NCBI RefSeq assembly: GCF_900101105.1
Contig: NZ_FNGA01000002.1
Coordinates: 294,964 to 358,963, forward strand
From: Maridesulfovibrio ferrireducens
Lineage (GTDB): Bacteria > Desulfobacterota > Desulfovibrionia > Desulfovibrionales > Desulfovibrionaceae
Reading direction: 5' to 3'
Length of the DNA stretch: 64,000 nucleotides
The notes below the pieces were generated by a model, which was given only the letters and a program-made list of their open reading frames with translations, was not told where the DNA came from and did no database searches. Numbering within the stretch: the stretch's first letter is position 1; each line of letters opens with the position of its first letter. Of the stretch, positions 9,685 through 18,207 are shown one piece after another. A program made the position numbers and the translations under genes.

Positions 9685-10500
9685 ATGAGCTCCTTACCCA
9701 TTACAGCCGCTCCAGAGACGGCCTTGGATATTGCCCGCGAGATCTTAGACCGCGTTGCGCGTGGTTGTATGATCAGTTATGCACAGAACTTCGAAGATGT
9801 AATTCTGGCTCGGGCCTTTAAAAACCAAGAGAAAGGAATATATATAGATGTAGGCGCATACCATCCGACCAGAAACTCTGTCACAGAACATTTCTATAAA
9901 TCTGGATGGCACGGTGTGAATATTGATCTGGACCCGGTTAATATGGCTCAGTTTGATGAAACACGCTCCAGGGATACAAATCTATGTTTGGCCGTGAGTT
10001 GTAAAGAAGGTTCCGCTATTGCCTATGTCCATGCTGGTTCCTCCCGTTCGACCCTTGCAAAACACATGGGCGACAACTATCGCGCCCGAGGCGTGAACAT
10101 TGCCGAAAAAGATGTCGAAACCCGCTGCCTGTCCTCGTTATTTGCAGACCTAAAGGGCCAAACCGTGGACTTTTTGAAAATTGATGTTGAGGGAGCGGAA
10201 GCCGACGTTATCAACGGTAACGACTGGCGAGCCCAACGCCCTAGGGTCGTGGTGGTTGAGGCCACTTATCCGGAAACAGCTATCCCGAACTGGGATCAGT
10301 GGGAAGACGTCTTGCTCTCAGCGAACTACCAATTCGCCTACTTCGATGGTCTGAACCGATTTTATGTCCGTGACGAAGACAGTGCACTGCTGCCTGCTTT
10401 TGAACTTCCTCCGAACTATTTTGACAATTTTGTCCGCGCGGACGCGGTTTTCATGGCACAGGCATTAATAAAACAGTCAGTGGCTATTTTGGATGTATAA
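9685..10500 (+). CDS. FkbM-family methyltransferase
   Basis: A compact FkbM methyltransferase. MISYAQNFEDVILARAF is the usual N-terminal signature of this subgroup, followed by GIYIDVGAYHPTRNSVTEHF (SAM loop), VNIDLDP, and DFLKIDVEGAEADVINGNDW. In many relatives the protein begins at the internal MISYAQ (codon at 9769), so the first 28 residues may not be translated. The next gene starts 19 bases after its stop, arguing for one transcript with the C-methyltransferase-like and dehydratase-like genes. Base composition seems more GC-rich than in the flanking regions. Confidence 0.8.
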   Translation: MSSLPITAAPETALDIAREILDRVARGCMISYAQNFEDVILARAFKNQEKGIYIDVGAYHPTRNSVTEHFYKSGWHGVNIDLDPVNMAQFDETRSRDTNLCLAVSCKEGSAIAYVHAGSSRSTLAKHMGDNYRARGVNIAEKDVETRCLSSLFADLKGQTVDFLKIDVEGAEADVINGNDWRAQRPRVVVVEATYPETAIPNWDQWEDVLLSANYQFAYFDGLNRFYVRDEDSALLPAFELPPNYFDNFVRADAVFMAQALIKQSVAILDV

Positions 10501-10519
10501 GAATGGAGGTTATCAGGAT

Positions 10520-11794
10520 ATGAATCGCGTCATTAGCACTCCACTATTGGAATGCCGCGCTTGTGGCGGCAAAATTTTGCGGCCTTTGATAAACTTGGGC
10601 GAGCAGCATTTAACAGGAAGATTTCTTAAGCCAGACGACGAGGACCCGCCAGTAGGACCGCTGGACCTTGTAATTTGCGAGTCTGACCAACACTCCAAAG
10701 GTTGCGGCCTGCTACAGTTATCGCACTTGTATAATCCAAGCGAGATGTATGGCGCTGAATATGGCTACGCGTCTTCGGTGACCAGCACCATGCAAGAACA
10801 CCTATACGATTTAGCTGGCTACGTGGCCGGCTGGGCCAGACTTGAAGAGAGTGACGCGGTCCTAGATATTGGGAGTAATGACGGAACCCTGCTGTCAGCC
10901 ATGGCCACGCAATGTGGTTTCCCAGTGGGTGTAGACCCTTCAGCTGCCCAATTTGCGGACCGATACCCGGACAATGCACAATTAATCGTGGATTTTTTCT
11001 CTGCTGAAGCAGTGCGCAATGCTCTGAGTGCTGATCAAAAATTCAAGATCATTACCTCTATCGCAATGTTCTACGACATCGACACACCGTTAAAGTTCAT
11101 GCAGGAGATTAAGGAATTGCTCTCCCCTAATGGAGTATGGCTGACCGAACAAAGTCATGCCCGCGCCATGTACGAGCGATTGTGTTATGATTCCATCTGC
11201 CACGAGCACGCGACCTATCTTACCCTGCACGCCATGATAGAAATGGGTAAGAAAGCTGGTCTGCGACCTCTAGACGTTCGTAGCAACAACATTAATGGAG
11301 GCAGTTTCTCAGTACTCTTCTGCCGCGCGGACAGCTCTCGGCACCAACCAAACAGCTTCTCCCTGAACAGGATGTTGACGTACGAGAATGACCATCATTT
11401 AAACAATTTTGAGGGATGGGCCAGTTTCTCTGATAAAGTTATGGCTCATCGAGAACGACTGCGTAACTTTCTAATAACTGCCAAGGAGCAAGGCCGTAAA
11501 GTGCTTGGCTATGGCGCGTCGACCAAAGGCAATGTACTATTACAATACTGCGGAATTACACCGGAATTATTGCCAGCCATAGCCGAACGGGATCCGCGCA
11601 AATTTGGTAAGGTTACACCCGGAACGAGGATTCCAATCATATCCGAAGCCGAGGCTCGGGCTATGGGGGTTGATGTGTTTATAGTCTTCCCATGGCACTT
11701 CCGGGATGAAATCATACAGCGTGAACAAGCCTTTTTGGCCAGTGGTAAAACGCTCCTGTTCCCGTTGCCGGAATTCATTTTAGTGACGTCCTGA
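10520..11794 (+). CDS. Zinc-ribbon SAM methyltransferase, sugar C-methyltransferase family
   Basis: Three-part architecture typical of NDP-sugar C-methyltransferases (TylC3/NovU-like): an N-terminal Cys cluster (CRACGG and further Cys to about residue 60), a central SAM domain with DAVLDIGSNDGTLLSAM at about residue 115, the conserved CHEHATYLTLHAM segment, and a C-terminal domain with YGASTKGNVLLQY and FPWHF. I start at 10520, where GGAGG lies ten bases upstream, rather than at 10493, which overlaps the previous gene. The 3' neighbour is a sugar-nucleotide dehydratase relative, which supports a role in making a branched or methylated sugar. Confidence 0.8.
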   Translation: MNRVISTPLLECRACGGKILRPLINLGEQHLTGRFLKPDDEDPPVGPLDLVICESDQHSKGCGLLQLSHLYNPSEMYGAEYGYASSVTSTMQEHLYDLAGYVAGWARLEESDAVLDIGSNDGTLLSAMATQCGFPVGVDPSAAQFADRYPDNAQLIVDFFSAEAVRNALSADQKFKIITSIAMFYDIDTPLKFMQEIKELLSPNGVWLTEQSHARAMYERLCYDSICHEHATYLTLHAMIEMGKKAGLRPLDVRSNNINGGSFSVLFCRADSSRHQPNSFSLNRMLTYENDHHLNNFEGWASFSDKVMAHRERLRNFLITAKEQGRKVLGYGASTKGNVLLQYCGITPELLPAIAERDPRKFGKVTPGTRIPIISEAEARAMGVDVFIVFPWHFRDEIIQREQAFLASGKTLLFPLPEFILVTS

Positions 11795-11798
11795 GACA

Positions 11799-12791
11799 AT
11801 GCCGAGCATGACTCTTTTTCCCGATAAAGTCCTGATCACAGGAGCCACCGGACAAGATGGACGGCTGGCAGCCGAGATCTTGATCTCCGCGGGGAGCCAT
11901 GTCATTGGTATCCAGTGCCTCGGCCGCTCTAATCCCAAGCCGGACCATCCGATTACTGAATGGTATTGGTGGGATTTTCGCGACAGAAAGACACTGGAAG
12001 ACATCTTAGATGCGACAAAACCGAATGCGATTCTACACTTAGCCGCGAACCATCATCAATCAACACACTCCAGCATAGACGCGATCGCGGAAGGCGCTGC
12101 AATGATGGACACTAATCTGGGATCAGTGATGACACTGGTGCCAGCGATTATGCGTGTGACACCCAAAGCAATGCTAGTGGCCGCAGGATCATCACAGATA
12201 TTTGGTAAGGGGACAATAGAAGGATCGCGGGTGAATGAAACTACCCCCCCTAATCCCCACAACTCCTATGCCTTGGCGAAGGACCTCGCGCGGAGGTTTA
12301 TCGCCTTTCATAGGCGTCATGACGGGTTCAGAGGGGCCACAGCAATTCTGTTTAACCACGAATCTCGCTATCGATCAGATCTTTTCGTGACACGAATCAT
12401 CAGCAAACATGTAGCCTCCTTGGTACGCGACTCGGCAGGACCTCTCCAATTAAAAAACATTGGTGCCCGAGCGGACTGGTGCGCGGCCCAAGACGCTGTG
12501 TTGGCAATGCTGACTATGACGAGCATGAAAACTCCACGAGATTACATAGTATCATCAGGCAATGATACGGCGTTAACGGAGTTACTAGAACACGCCTATG
12601 GTGCAGTGGGACTTGACTGGCGGAATCATGTAAAAGGCTTGTCGAACAAGTCCACTCCATATTTAGTGGGAGATAACAACGAAATCACATCAGATCTGGG
12701 CTGGCGCGCCACCACAAGCATGAGAGATGTCATGAGGGACATGGTTCAGCATGACCTTGCGCTTCTGGAAGCGACAGGTGATCCAGGCTGA
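11799..12791 (+). CDS. GDP-mannose 4,6-dehydratase-like SDR
   Basis: An extended SDR acting on nucleotide sugars. ITGATGQDGRLAAEIL is the NAD(P) loop, AAGSSQIFG carries the Ser region and SYALAKDLARRF the YxxxK pair; ILFNHES and FVTRIISKHV match the Gmd signature, and NIGARADWCAAQDAV mirrors the Gmd NLDAxRDWG segment. It begins only four bases after the methyltransferase stop. Similarity to true Gmd is partial, so it could act on another NDP-hexose; with the C-methyltransferase it likely supplies a deoxy or branched sugar for the surface glycan. Confidence 0.75.
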   Translation: MPSMTLFPDKVLITGATGQDGRLAAEILISAGSHVIGIQCLGRSNPKPDHPITEWYWWDFRDRKTLEDILDATKPNAILHLAANHHQSTHSSIDAIAEGAAMMDTNLGSVMTLVPAIMRVTPKAMLVAAGSSQIFGKGTIEGSRVNETTPPNPHNSYALAKDLARRFIAFHRRHDGFRGATAILFNHESRYRSDLFVTRIISKHVASLVRDSAGPLQLKNIGARADWCAAQDAVLAMLTMTSMKTPRDYIVSSGNDTALTELLEHAYGAVGLDWRNHVKGLSNKSTPYLVGDNNEITSDLGWRATTSMRDVMRDMVQHDLALLEATGDPG

Positions 12792-13140
12792 ATTTTATGA
12801 GCACGAAAAGGCTAACAAACCACGTTCAGCTACTGGTGCTCAAAATAAGGGTCGCGATAGAGACCACCATTTCGGATGTCCCCCGCACGGAACTCCTACC
12901 TTGGGTCGTTAGCATGGATGCATAGCTTTAAACTTAAGAATCCAACATCTGACGAGCACCCCAAATGTTTTCCAATTAATTCGAATTTTTTGGCCTCGGC
13001 GATGTAGCACCTTGTGCCAATAACGAACCAGATCATCGTAAGTGATGTGATGCCCAACCATGTACAGCTTAAGAGCAAAGCCATTGGCACGATGTTTTCT
13101 ATCGTGATCTACGGTCTGCCTGACAATTTATAGGGAAGAC
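12792..13140. other. Gap with a short unassigned fragment
   Basis: This is the start of a decayed zone. Apart from the minus-strand fragment at 12909-13121, nothing supportable was seen. Confidence 0.35.
12909..13121 (-). pseudogene. Unassigned C-terminal protein fragment
   Basis: An open minus-strand frame with natural amino acid composition reads through NGFALKLYMVGHHITYDDLV and RYWHKVLHRRGQKIRI and ends at a stop at 12909. It lacks a plausible start codon with a ribosome site; the first internal Met codon is at 13061, giving only 50 residues. It looks like the tail of a lost gene. I do not recognise the family. Confidence 0.3.
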
Positions 13141-13353
13141 TTGAACAAAGGCGTTAAGCAGGTTGTGGGCAATGTGAACTCGACAATATCCCTGTTTAAA
13201 ACCGATTCCGAATTGTCGCTTTTCAATGCCAAGAAGGTAACCAAGGTTGCTGTGGAACTTGATCGGTGCCTTTTAGAAACCTACGAAGACATGCTCCCAA
13301 CTGACATCGCTGACGATGTCCACGAAATATTCCAAAGCTTACTAGATCGCTGA
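13141..13353 (+). CDS. Small hypothetical protein or truncated gene
   Basis: A 70-codon frame starting with TTG behind GGGAAG. The acidic, helical product shows no family I recognise. Its last few codons run into the end of the group II intron reverse-transcriptase relic (homology to about 13343 on the opposite strand), suggesting the gene was cut by that element or that the frame is fortuitous. Confidence 0.3.
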   Translation: MNKGVKQVVGNVNSTISLFKTDSELSLFNAKKVTKVAVELDRCLLETYEDMLPTDIADDVHEIFQSLLDR

Positions 13354-14515
13354 GAAAGCGAATTGCTTCAAATTGATATTGAAATCCCAAAACAAAATCA
13401 TCTGCATAACTCAGAATGATTATGATTATGTCACTTTTAGCCAGCTTTTGCCGCCAATGATTTGCAAATTAGTCCAGCACATAATGCAGGTATATCTTCG
13501 CCAAGAATGGGATATTACTGTTCCTTATGGCGAACCTACTTCTATACGTAGCCATTTACCATCTTCTGAGACTCCGGCTCGAAGTCATTTCCGTATTAAC
13601 CGGAGAATCCTTTTATAGGCAATCCGGTGCTTAAGAAAACGAATCATCCATTCATGGGAAATGGTATCAGAGAACCCTTGAATGTCCACATCCAGCACCC
13701 AATTTACTTTCCTTTTCTCTGGACCAACTGTGAACGCAGAAAGAGAATCATGTGCTCCTCTTTCTGCTCTAAAACCATAAGAAAAACCTTTAAAATCAAC
13801 TTCATGATAATTAAAAGCAACTTTCCAACTGCGTGCTGTACGATCTTATCCTCCAGCGAGGCTATACCTATCGGCCGTTTTCGACCGTCATATTTTGGAA
13901 TGCATATCCGCTTAGAAGGCTTGGCCCGGTAGGTGCTATTATGCACTTTTCTATGTAAACATTTCAAATTATCCTGAAGCTTTATTTCGCGAAAGCTGTA
14001 TTCAAGCACATTAACACTCACATGATGCAAAAGGGTCGTGAATTGTGCTCTTTTATCCCTAAGAGCAACTTCTCGCACACGCTGCAGACCGATCAACATG
14101 GCTCCCCGACTCTTAGTTCGGACCTTAGCCTCCTGCTTCGTGTTCCCCTTGATTGACCGCCTTTCCTCCATATCTTCCGCCGATAGTTTTCCATTACCTT
14201 TGTTCAGCGACTTCTTAGGTACGCTGCAATCATCCGACTTCCCAAGTACATTCGTGTCTGGCTTATAACTTCCAGCCTTCCCGGACCGTCCATCTATACC
14301 ATTTAAAGAAGGACCCCTTGGGGCCTCCCAGTTCCTGCACAATGAGTTTCCGCACGTGCACACCGTGGGATCCTCAACAAGCTTGCGCATAGCGCTTCCC
14401 TCGGTGTGGCCTTCCGCTTCGCTTAACAACGTCGGCATCCAGATGATTTTATTTCGCAGCTCAATGGCTGGCCCGTGCGTACCCCTGTCAACGCTTCACC
14501 GTAAGGCTCTTTCAT
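13343..14515 (-). pseudogene. Decayed group II intron reverse transcriptase
   Basis: Read on the minus strand from the ATG at 14515 (after GGAGTTGAGG), the conserved leader MKEPYGEALTG is followed, after a frameshift, by PTLLSEAEGHTEGSAMRKL, then IPKYDGRKRPIGIASLEDKI, FKGFSYGFRAERGAHDSL, VNWVLDVDIQGFSDTI, HEWMIRFLKHRIA and finally LSYADDFVLGFQYQ, the YADD catalytic box. Frameshifts occur near 14430 and 13810, and in-frame stops near 13570, 13535 and 13470. A block before KCLHRKVH is missing relative to intact relatives. Homology ends at about 13343, before the maturase domain, so the element is dead. It belongs to the widespread bacterial intron type whose ORF starts with MKEPY. Confidence 0.85.
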
Positions 14516-14720
14516 CCTCAACTCCTTGCCGATTTTAACCAGCGCACTAACCGTCACATCAGCCCCACCTTATCAGGCACGTTTTCAGTATGGACTATCA
14601 ACAATAGTTCTTTGACACATACTGCAGCAGGAGGGCTTTAAGGTCGTCTTCATTTTGGGTATGAGGTCACCGTCCAAATTTGTGGCAGATGATATATGAT
14701 CGACAGCCGCTTCATACCAT
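14516..14720. other. Likely leftover 5' intron RNA or flank
   Basis: No reading frame is supported. The position just upstream of the intron ORF, as read on the minus strand, suggests part of the intron's 5' ribozyme region. I did not fold it. Confidence 0.25.
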
Positions 14721-14963
14721 TCATAGTGCCAGGCACGCTCCTATTGTGAGTCTTCCCGTATGAGTACCCGCCACACTGAAGCAGAGCCTTGGGATGAAAA
14801 CCGCGAATATGGTTCCGTCGTTGACCAGCAAAGCAGCCTTGCTGCGATACAAGAGAAAGGTATTGCCATGCCAACCGCGCAGCCCCCTAAGATCAGATTT
14901 CTCAGCTGATTCTTTGATTTTAAACTCATCCAACAATTTCTTGGTGCAGCCCATGTATAACAT
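14721..14963 (-). pseudogene. DUF6933-like protein fragment
   Basis: The minus-strand frame begins MLYMGCTKKLLDEFKI and continues with LRGWHGNTFLLYRSKAALL and VNDGTIFAVFIP, the pattern of the small DUF6933 family (CTKKLL, then a W-x-N segment, then LLVNDxT). After that the similarity stops; intact members are longer, so this copy is truncated or frameshifted. It sits between intron and recombinase relics. Confidence 0.55.
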
Positions 14964-14987
14964 GGTTACTTCTTGTAAAACATAAGC

Positions 14988-15496
14988 CTACCCCCGCTTC
15001 CGAAAAAGAATAACCTTACCACCTTCTCCACTATCACCAAGCATATCAAGAGCACAGCGGGCAGCTTCCTCATCACCGTGCATATAACGTAAGGCCATAG
15101 CGGGAACTTTCCAGCCCATGACATCCATAAGAGAACGAAGATCAAAGGCCTTTGCCAATTCGGTGGCCACGGTATGTCGAATTGTGTGAAAACTGATGCG
15201 GTCTACCGTCTGTCTCGCCCTTCGTTAAACCCAAGATTTTTGGTTACACCGGCAAATACAGTGGGAGCTTCATTATAAGGAAGCCCCCTGCTGTTCAAGA
15301 AAACCTTTTCTATAAGGTTAGTGCGCTGCAATTCGGATATGAGCTCCGCAAGCGGCCCTGAAATAGGGATACGCCTTGATTCATGTTCAGAGTAATCACA
15401 AGTACTGCCAGTCAACATTAAATACTCAGGGGTTACTTCCACCCATTTTCGGTGCGTAGCAGATGGCAGGTTCAAAGCTATACTGGAACCCCACAT
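14988..15496 (-). pseudogene. Frameshifted tyrosine recombinase (integrase) remnant
   Basis: Two minus-strand frames join across a frameshift near 15205. The upstream part (15496-15203) has IPISGPLAELISELQR, part of the catalytic core. The downstream part contains FHTIRHTVATELAKAF (the HxxRH box), then LRSLMDVMGWKVPAMALRY ending in the catalytic Tyr. The N-terminal DNA-binding region and the first catalytic Arg are absent. Its presence marks the region as a former integration site. Confidence 0.75.
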
Positions 15497-15526
15497 AACC
15501 CTGACTTTGTTTCAATTTACAGCTTG

Positions 15527-15618
15527 GTGCTGATGCTTGAAGAATGTTCTATAAACTTTATCAATCCACTCGATATATTTGAAGAAATATATTCATTAAG
15601 ATAGACAAGCATCAGCAC
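15527..15618. repeat. Perfect 13-bp inverted repeat enclosing a second dyad
   Basis: GTGCTGATGCTTG at 15527-15539 is exactly complementary to CAAGCATCAGCAC at 15606-15618. Inside the 66-base loop, GATATATTTGAAGAAATATATTC forms another near-palindrome. It lies between the recombinase relic and the next gene, so it may be an element end, a recombination site or a regulatory dyad. Confidence 0.6.
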
Positions 15619-15663
15619 AGGCGTTATCGCATGCGAATATTTGATTCTAAAAGAGAGGCAACA

Positions 15664-16149
15664 ATGATACGCGCTTTGTTCAGATTGATGTCATACGCCA
15701 TTGTCGTAATCAACCTGCTTTCCTGTGGAACTTTCCTGTACATAATAGCCCCCTACACTTCTTATTTCTTTTTCAACGACCTACGGTTCTGGAAATACCT
15801 GAAATATTATCATAAATACTATTTTTATTCGGCTGCCTACATCTGGGGTCTGCTAAGCCGGGAGCAGGGATTGATAAAAACGGTTTTACCTCTGACCTCG
15901 CCTCCCATGGACCGCCCCGACCCAACCCTCTTTCGTCTCTCCAAACAGTGGACTCTGCCTGAAGATAGCTGCGGAGAATGTAACCGCTGCTGCACGTTCA
16001 TTGTAGACTGCTGCTTTTTAGATACATCCGGCAATAGATGTTTGTGCTACGGCAGCCTCTTCTGGAAATACTTCAACTGCGGAAGGTTCCCGTCTTCTCA
16101 GGCGATGTTGAACTATTGCGAATGTCCCAAATTCGAAACACGAGGTTAA
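15664..16149 (+). CDS. Membrane-anchored CxxCxxCC-cluster protein (YkgJ-like)
   Basis: The product (161 residues) has one or two N-terminal hydrophobic segments (LFRLMSYAIVVINLLSCG and the following YIIAP stretch) and a C-terminal Cys-rich domain: SCGECNRCCTF, then DCCFLDTSGNRCLCY, NCGRFPSSQ and CECPKFE. The arrangement resembles the YkgJ zinc/iron-chelating family. GAGAGG precedes the ATG at 15664; the ATG at 15631 has no such site. Two bases separate it from the CPBP-like gene, so the two are probably made together. The function is unknown. Confidence 0.65.
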   Translation: MIRALFRLMSYAIVVINLLSCGTFLYIIAPYTSYFFFNDLRFWKYLKYYHKYYFYSAAYIWGLLSREQGLIKTVLPLTSPPMDRPDPTLFRLSKQWTLPEDSCGECNRCCTFIVDCCFLDTSGNRCLCYGSLFWKYFNCGRFPSSQAMLNYCECPKFETRG

Positions 16150-16151
16150 CG

Positions 16152-17045
16152 ATGGACAAAAGTTTATTAAAACAACTCGATGCAATAATCTCATCAGTCA
16201 TACGGGGGGATTACTCCCAATCAGTTGAGATGGATCGAATGCAGGATAATAAAAAATATACGCAGGATGAAGTCCGGTTCCTGGAATCTCTCGGATTTAT
16301 GTCCGTTAAATTGGAAGCCAGAGAATTCGTACTAGAAGAAACAATAGAAGGCCTGAAATCCAGAAATGCAGAACTACTGGAAGAGAAAAAAAAGAATAAC
16401 CTGTTTTCAAATATTTTTGTAAGCCTGTTCCTTTCCGTTTCACTATACATTTTTCTGATCTTTCTTGCCGATAAACTTAATTACGAAAACAAGAACTCGG
16501 CAAGAATCGTTGAAGCAATTTTCCTAATGGTAAGCATTTTCATCATCCGCAAAAGTGGTTTTTCATTTTCATTCCTTGGGGTGACCCTCGATGGGGCCGT
16601 GGAATCCATCCGTCGCATGCTGCCCGGCACCCTCATAACTTGTGTAGCACTCATCCTGCTCAAAGTTTTTTTCATCATGTTCTGGGGTAAAGAAATGGGC
16701 AACGATCTTTTTGTCATGGACAATTTTAATTTGCTGTTCGCTGTATATCTCCCTGTTGCGGCACTGCAGGAATTTATTGCCAGAGGGGTGATACAAACTA
16801 CCATTGAATCTGTGCTGGACAAACCCTACGCAACCCTCCAGGCAATCCTCACAGCATCGGCTCTTTTCGGGCTGGTGCACATCCAGCTTTCCGTGGGAAT
16901 AGCCTTTGCATCCTTTGTCTGCTCACTATACTGGGGATATTTATATACCCAAAAGAGATGTCTGGTAGGTGTCAGCATATCCCATTTCATGATTGGCGGT
17001 CTGGCATATGTGCTGGGTTTCTGGGACTACCTTTACATCATTTAA
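16152..17045 (+). CDS. CPBP-family intramembrane metalloprotease-like protein
   Basis: A soluble N-terminal section of about 90 residues with a charged helix (ESLGFMSVKLEAREFVLEE) precedes at least six membrane segments. Near residue 205 the segment LQEFIARGVIQ aligns with the EExxxR motif of CAAX/bacteriocin-processing proteases, followed by FGLVHI and SHFMIGG, which supply the two His motifs. The first Glu of the usual pair is Gln here, so activity is uncertain. The start at 16152 is two bases after the previous stop. The neighbours (Cys-cluster membrane protein and PlsC) suggest a membrane-related job. Confidence 0.7.
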   Translation: MDKSLLKQLDAIISSVIRGDYSQSVEMDRMQDNKKYTQDEVRFLESLGFMSVKLEAREFVLEETIEGLKSRNAELLEEKKKNNLFSNIFVSLFLSVSLYIFLIFLADKLNYENKNSARIVEAIFLMVSIFIIRKSGFSFSFLGVTLDGAVESIRRMLPGTLITCVALILLKVFFIMFWGKEMGNDLFVMDNFNLLFAVYLPVAALQEFIARGVIQTTIESVLDKPYATLQAILTASALFGLVHIQLSVGIAFASFVCSLYWGYLYTQKRCLVGVSISHFMIGGLAYVLGFWDYLYII

Positions 17046-17057
17046 CGAAGAAGAATC

Positions 17058-17789
17058 ATGATAGCCTCCGCTACAAAACGGATTGCCATGTCAGCAATCA
17101 TATGGACATCCTCCATCTTACTTACGATACTGCTCTTTCTGGTCATGCTGGCACTCCGAGCAATAACATTCCCTTTTGACAGAAAACGGAAAATTCAGCA
17201 TGCGCAATGTTTCTGGTGGTCGGAAGTAGTCATCCGCATAAATCCCTACTGGAACGTTGCAGTCGAAGGTCTGGACAACATCGACAAGGATCGAACCTAC
17301 GTCGTGGTGGCCAACCACCAGTCCATGGCAGACATAGTCATGCTTTTTCAGACCAGCATGCAGTTCAAATGGATCGCCAAGGATTCACTGTTCCAAGTTC
17401 CTTTTCTGGGATGGTGCATGTCACTGGCAAAACACATCCGGCTCAAACGGTCCAATCTTTCAAGCATTCGCAAGGCTTACCGGGAAGCGTCAATCTGGAT
17501 AGACAAAGGAATGTCCGTAACATTCTTCCCTGAAGGAACCCGTAGCGAGACCGGTAATCTGGGAACTTTCCGTAACGGGGCATTCAAGCTGGCACTGAAA
17601 AAAAAGGTGGCAGTTCTTCCCATCGCCATTCAAGGCACCGGCGGAGCCATACCCAAAGGAAAATGGATATTCAACACTTCCAGCACAATCCGCATGACGG
17701 TCCTTCCCGCACTGGAGCCTGATGATTTTCAGGGTGATGTTCGGTTGCTGATGGATACAGCCCGCGAAGCAATCAGGAAGGCGCTATAA
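17058..17789 (+). CDS. plsC: 1-acyl-sn-glycerol-3-phosphate acyltransferase
   Basis: Predicted to acylate lysophosphatidic acid at the inner face of the cytoplasmic membrane. VVANHQSMADIV holds the HX4D catalytic box and FFPEGTRSETG the glycerol-phosphate binding box; an N-terminal hydrophobic helix (residues about 10-33) anchors it. The length of 243 residues is normal for the family. It starts 12 bases after the protease-like gene, so these three genes form an apparent operon. It may be an accessory rather than the only PlsC of the cell. Confidence 0.85.
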   Translation: MIASATKRIAMSAIIWTSSILLTILLFLVMLALRAITFPFDRKRKIQHAQCFWWSEVVIRINPYWNVAVEGLDNIDKDRTYVVVANHQSMADIVMLFQTSMQFKWIAKDSLFQVPFLGWCMSLAKHIRLKRSNLSSIRKAYREASIWIDKGMSVTFFPEGTRSETGNLGTFRNGAFKLALKKKVAVLPIAIQGTGGAIPKGKWIFNTSSTIRMTVLPALEPDDFQGDVRLLMDTAREAIRKAL

Positions 17790-17850
17790 AGCTAAACCTT
17801 TTAAGGAATATCAGTTTCTTAAGATTATGTCCGCAATTCTACAGCAGGAT

Positions 17851-18141
17851 CTAGTGCTCTTCGCATATATGAGCACTTGGCGCCCAGTCTTCCATATACC
17901 ATGCAAGCGCACCATGTACCTGTAACCCGTGATACCGTACATACTCGAGTTGTTCTTCGGAGTAGATATGCCCATCTAAAGGTTGGACTGACAGAACCTC
18001 CGTGGGGCCGTATCCGGTTGTCGAGGACTCAGCTACAAACACGGGATGTCCGCAAGAGCCTAAAGGATGTTCAATCGTCAATTTCCCTAAGCCGATCCCC
18101 TCAGCCATACAAGGTACATCTATGTCTCTGACTAAATCCAT
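17851..18141 (-). CDS. Small hypothetical protein
   Basis: A 96-residue product with natural composition (SSTTGYGPTEVLSVQPL, EEQLEYVRYHGLQVHGAL) and no signal peptide. AAGGAAA precedes the ATG. No family is recognised. It lies 66 bases downstream of the periplasmic binding protein gene on the same strand and could share its transcript. Confidence 0.5.
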   Translation of the reverse strand: MDLVRDIDVPCMAEGIGLGKLTIEHPLGSCGHPVFVAESSTTGYGPTEVLSVQPLDGHIYSEEQLEYVRYHGLQVHGALAWYMEDWAPSAHICEEH

Positions 18142-18207
18142 ATTAAATTTCCTTAATTAAGATTGAAAACTTATTCAAAAATAGTTTTTTTTAAATTCCA
18201 AACTATT

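Noticed and set aside
12460..12500. tRNA-like motif GGTGCCCGAGCGGACTGG
   Set aside because: It lies in the middle of the dehydratase-like gene and no cloverleaf can be completed.
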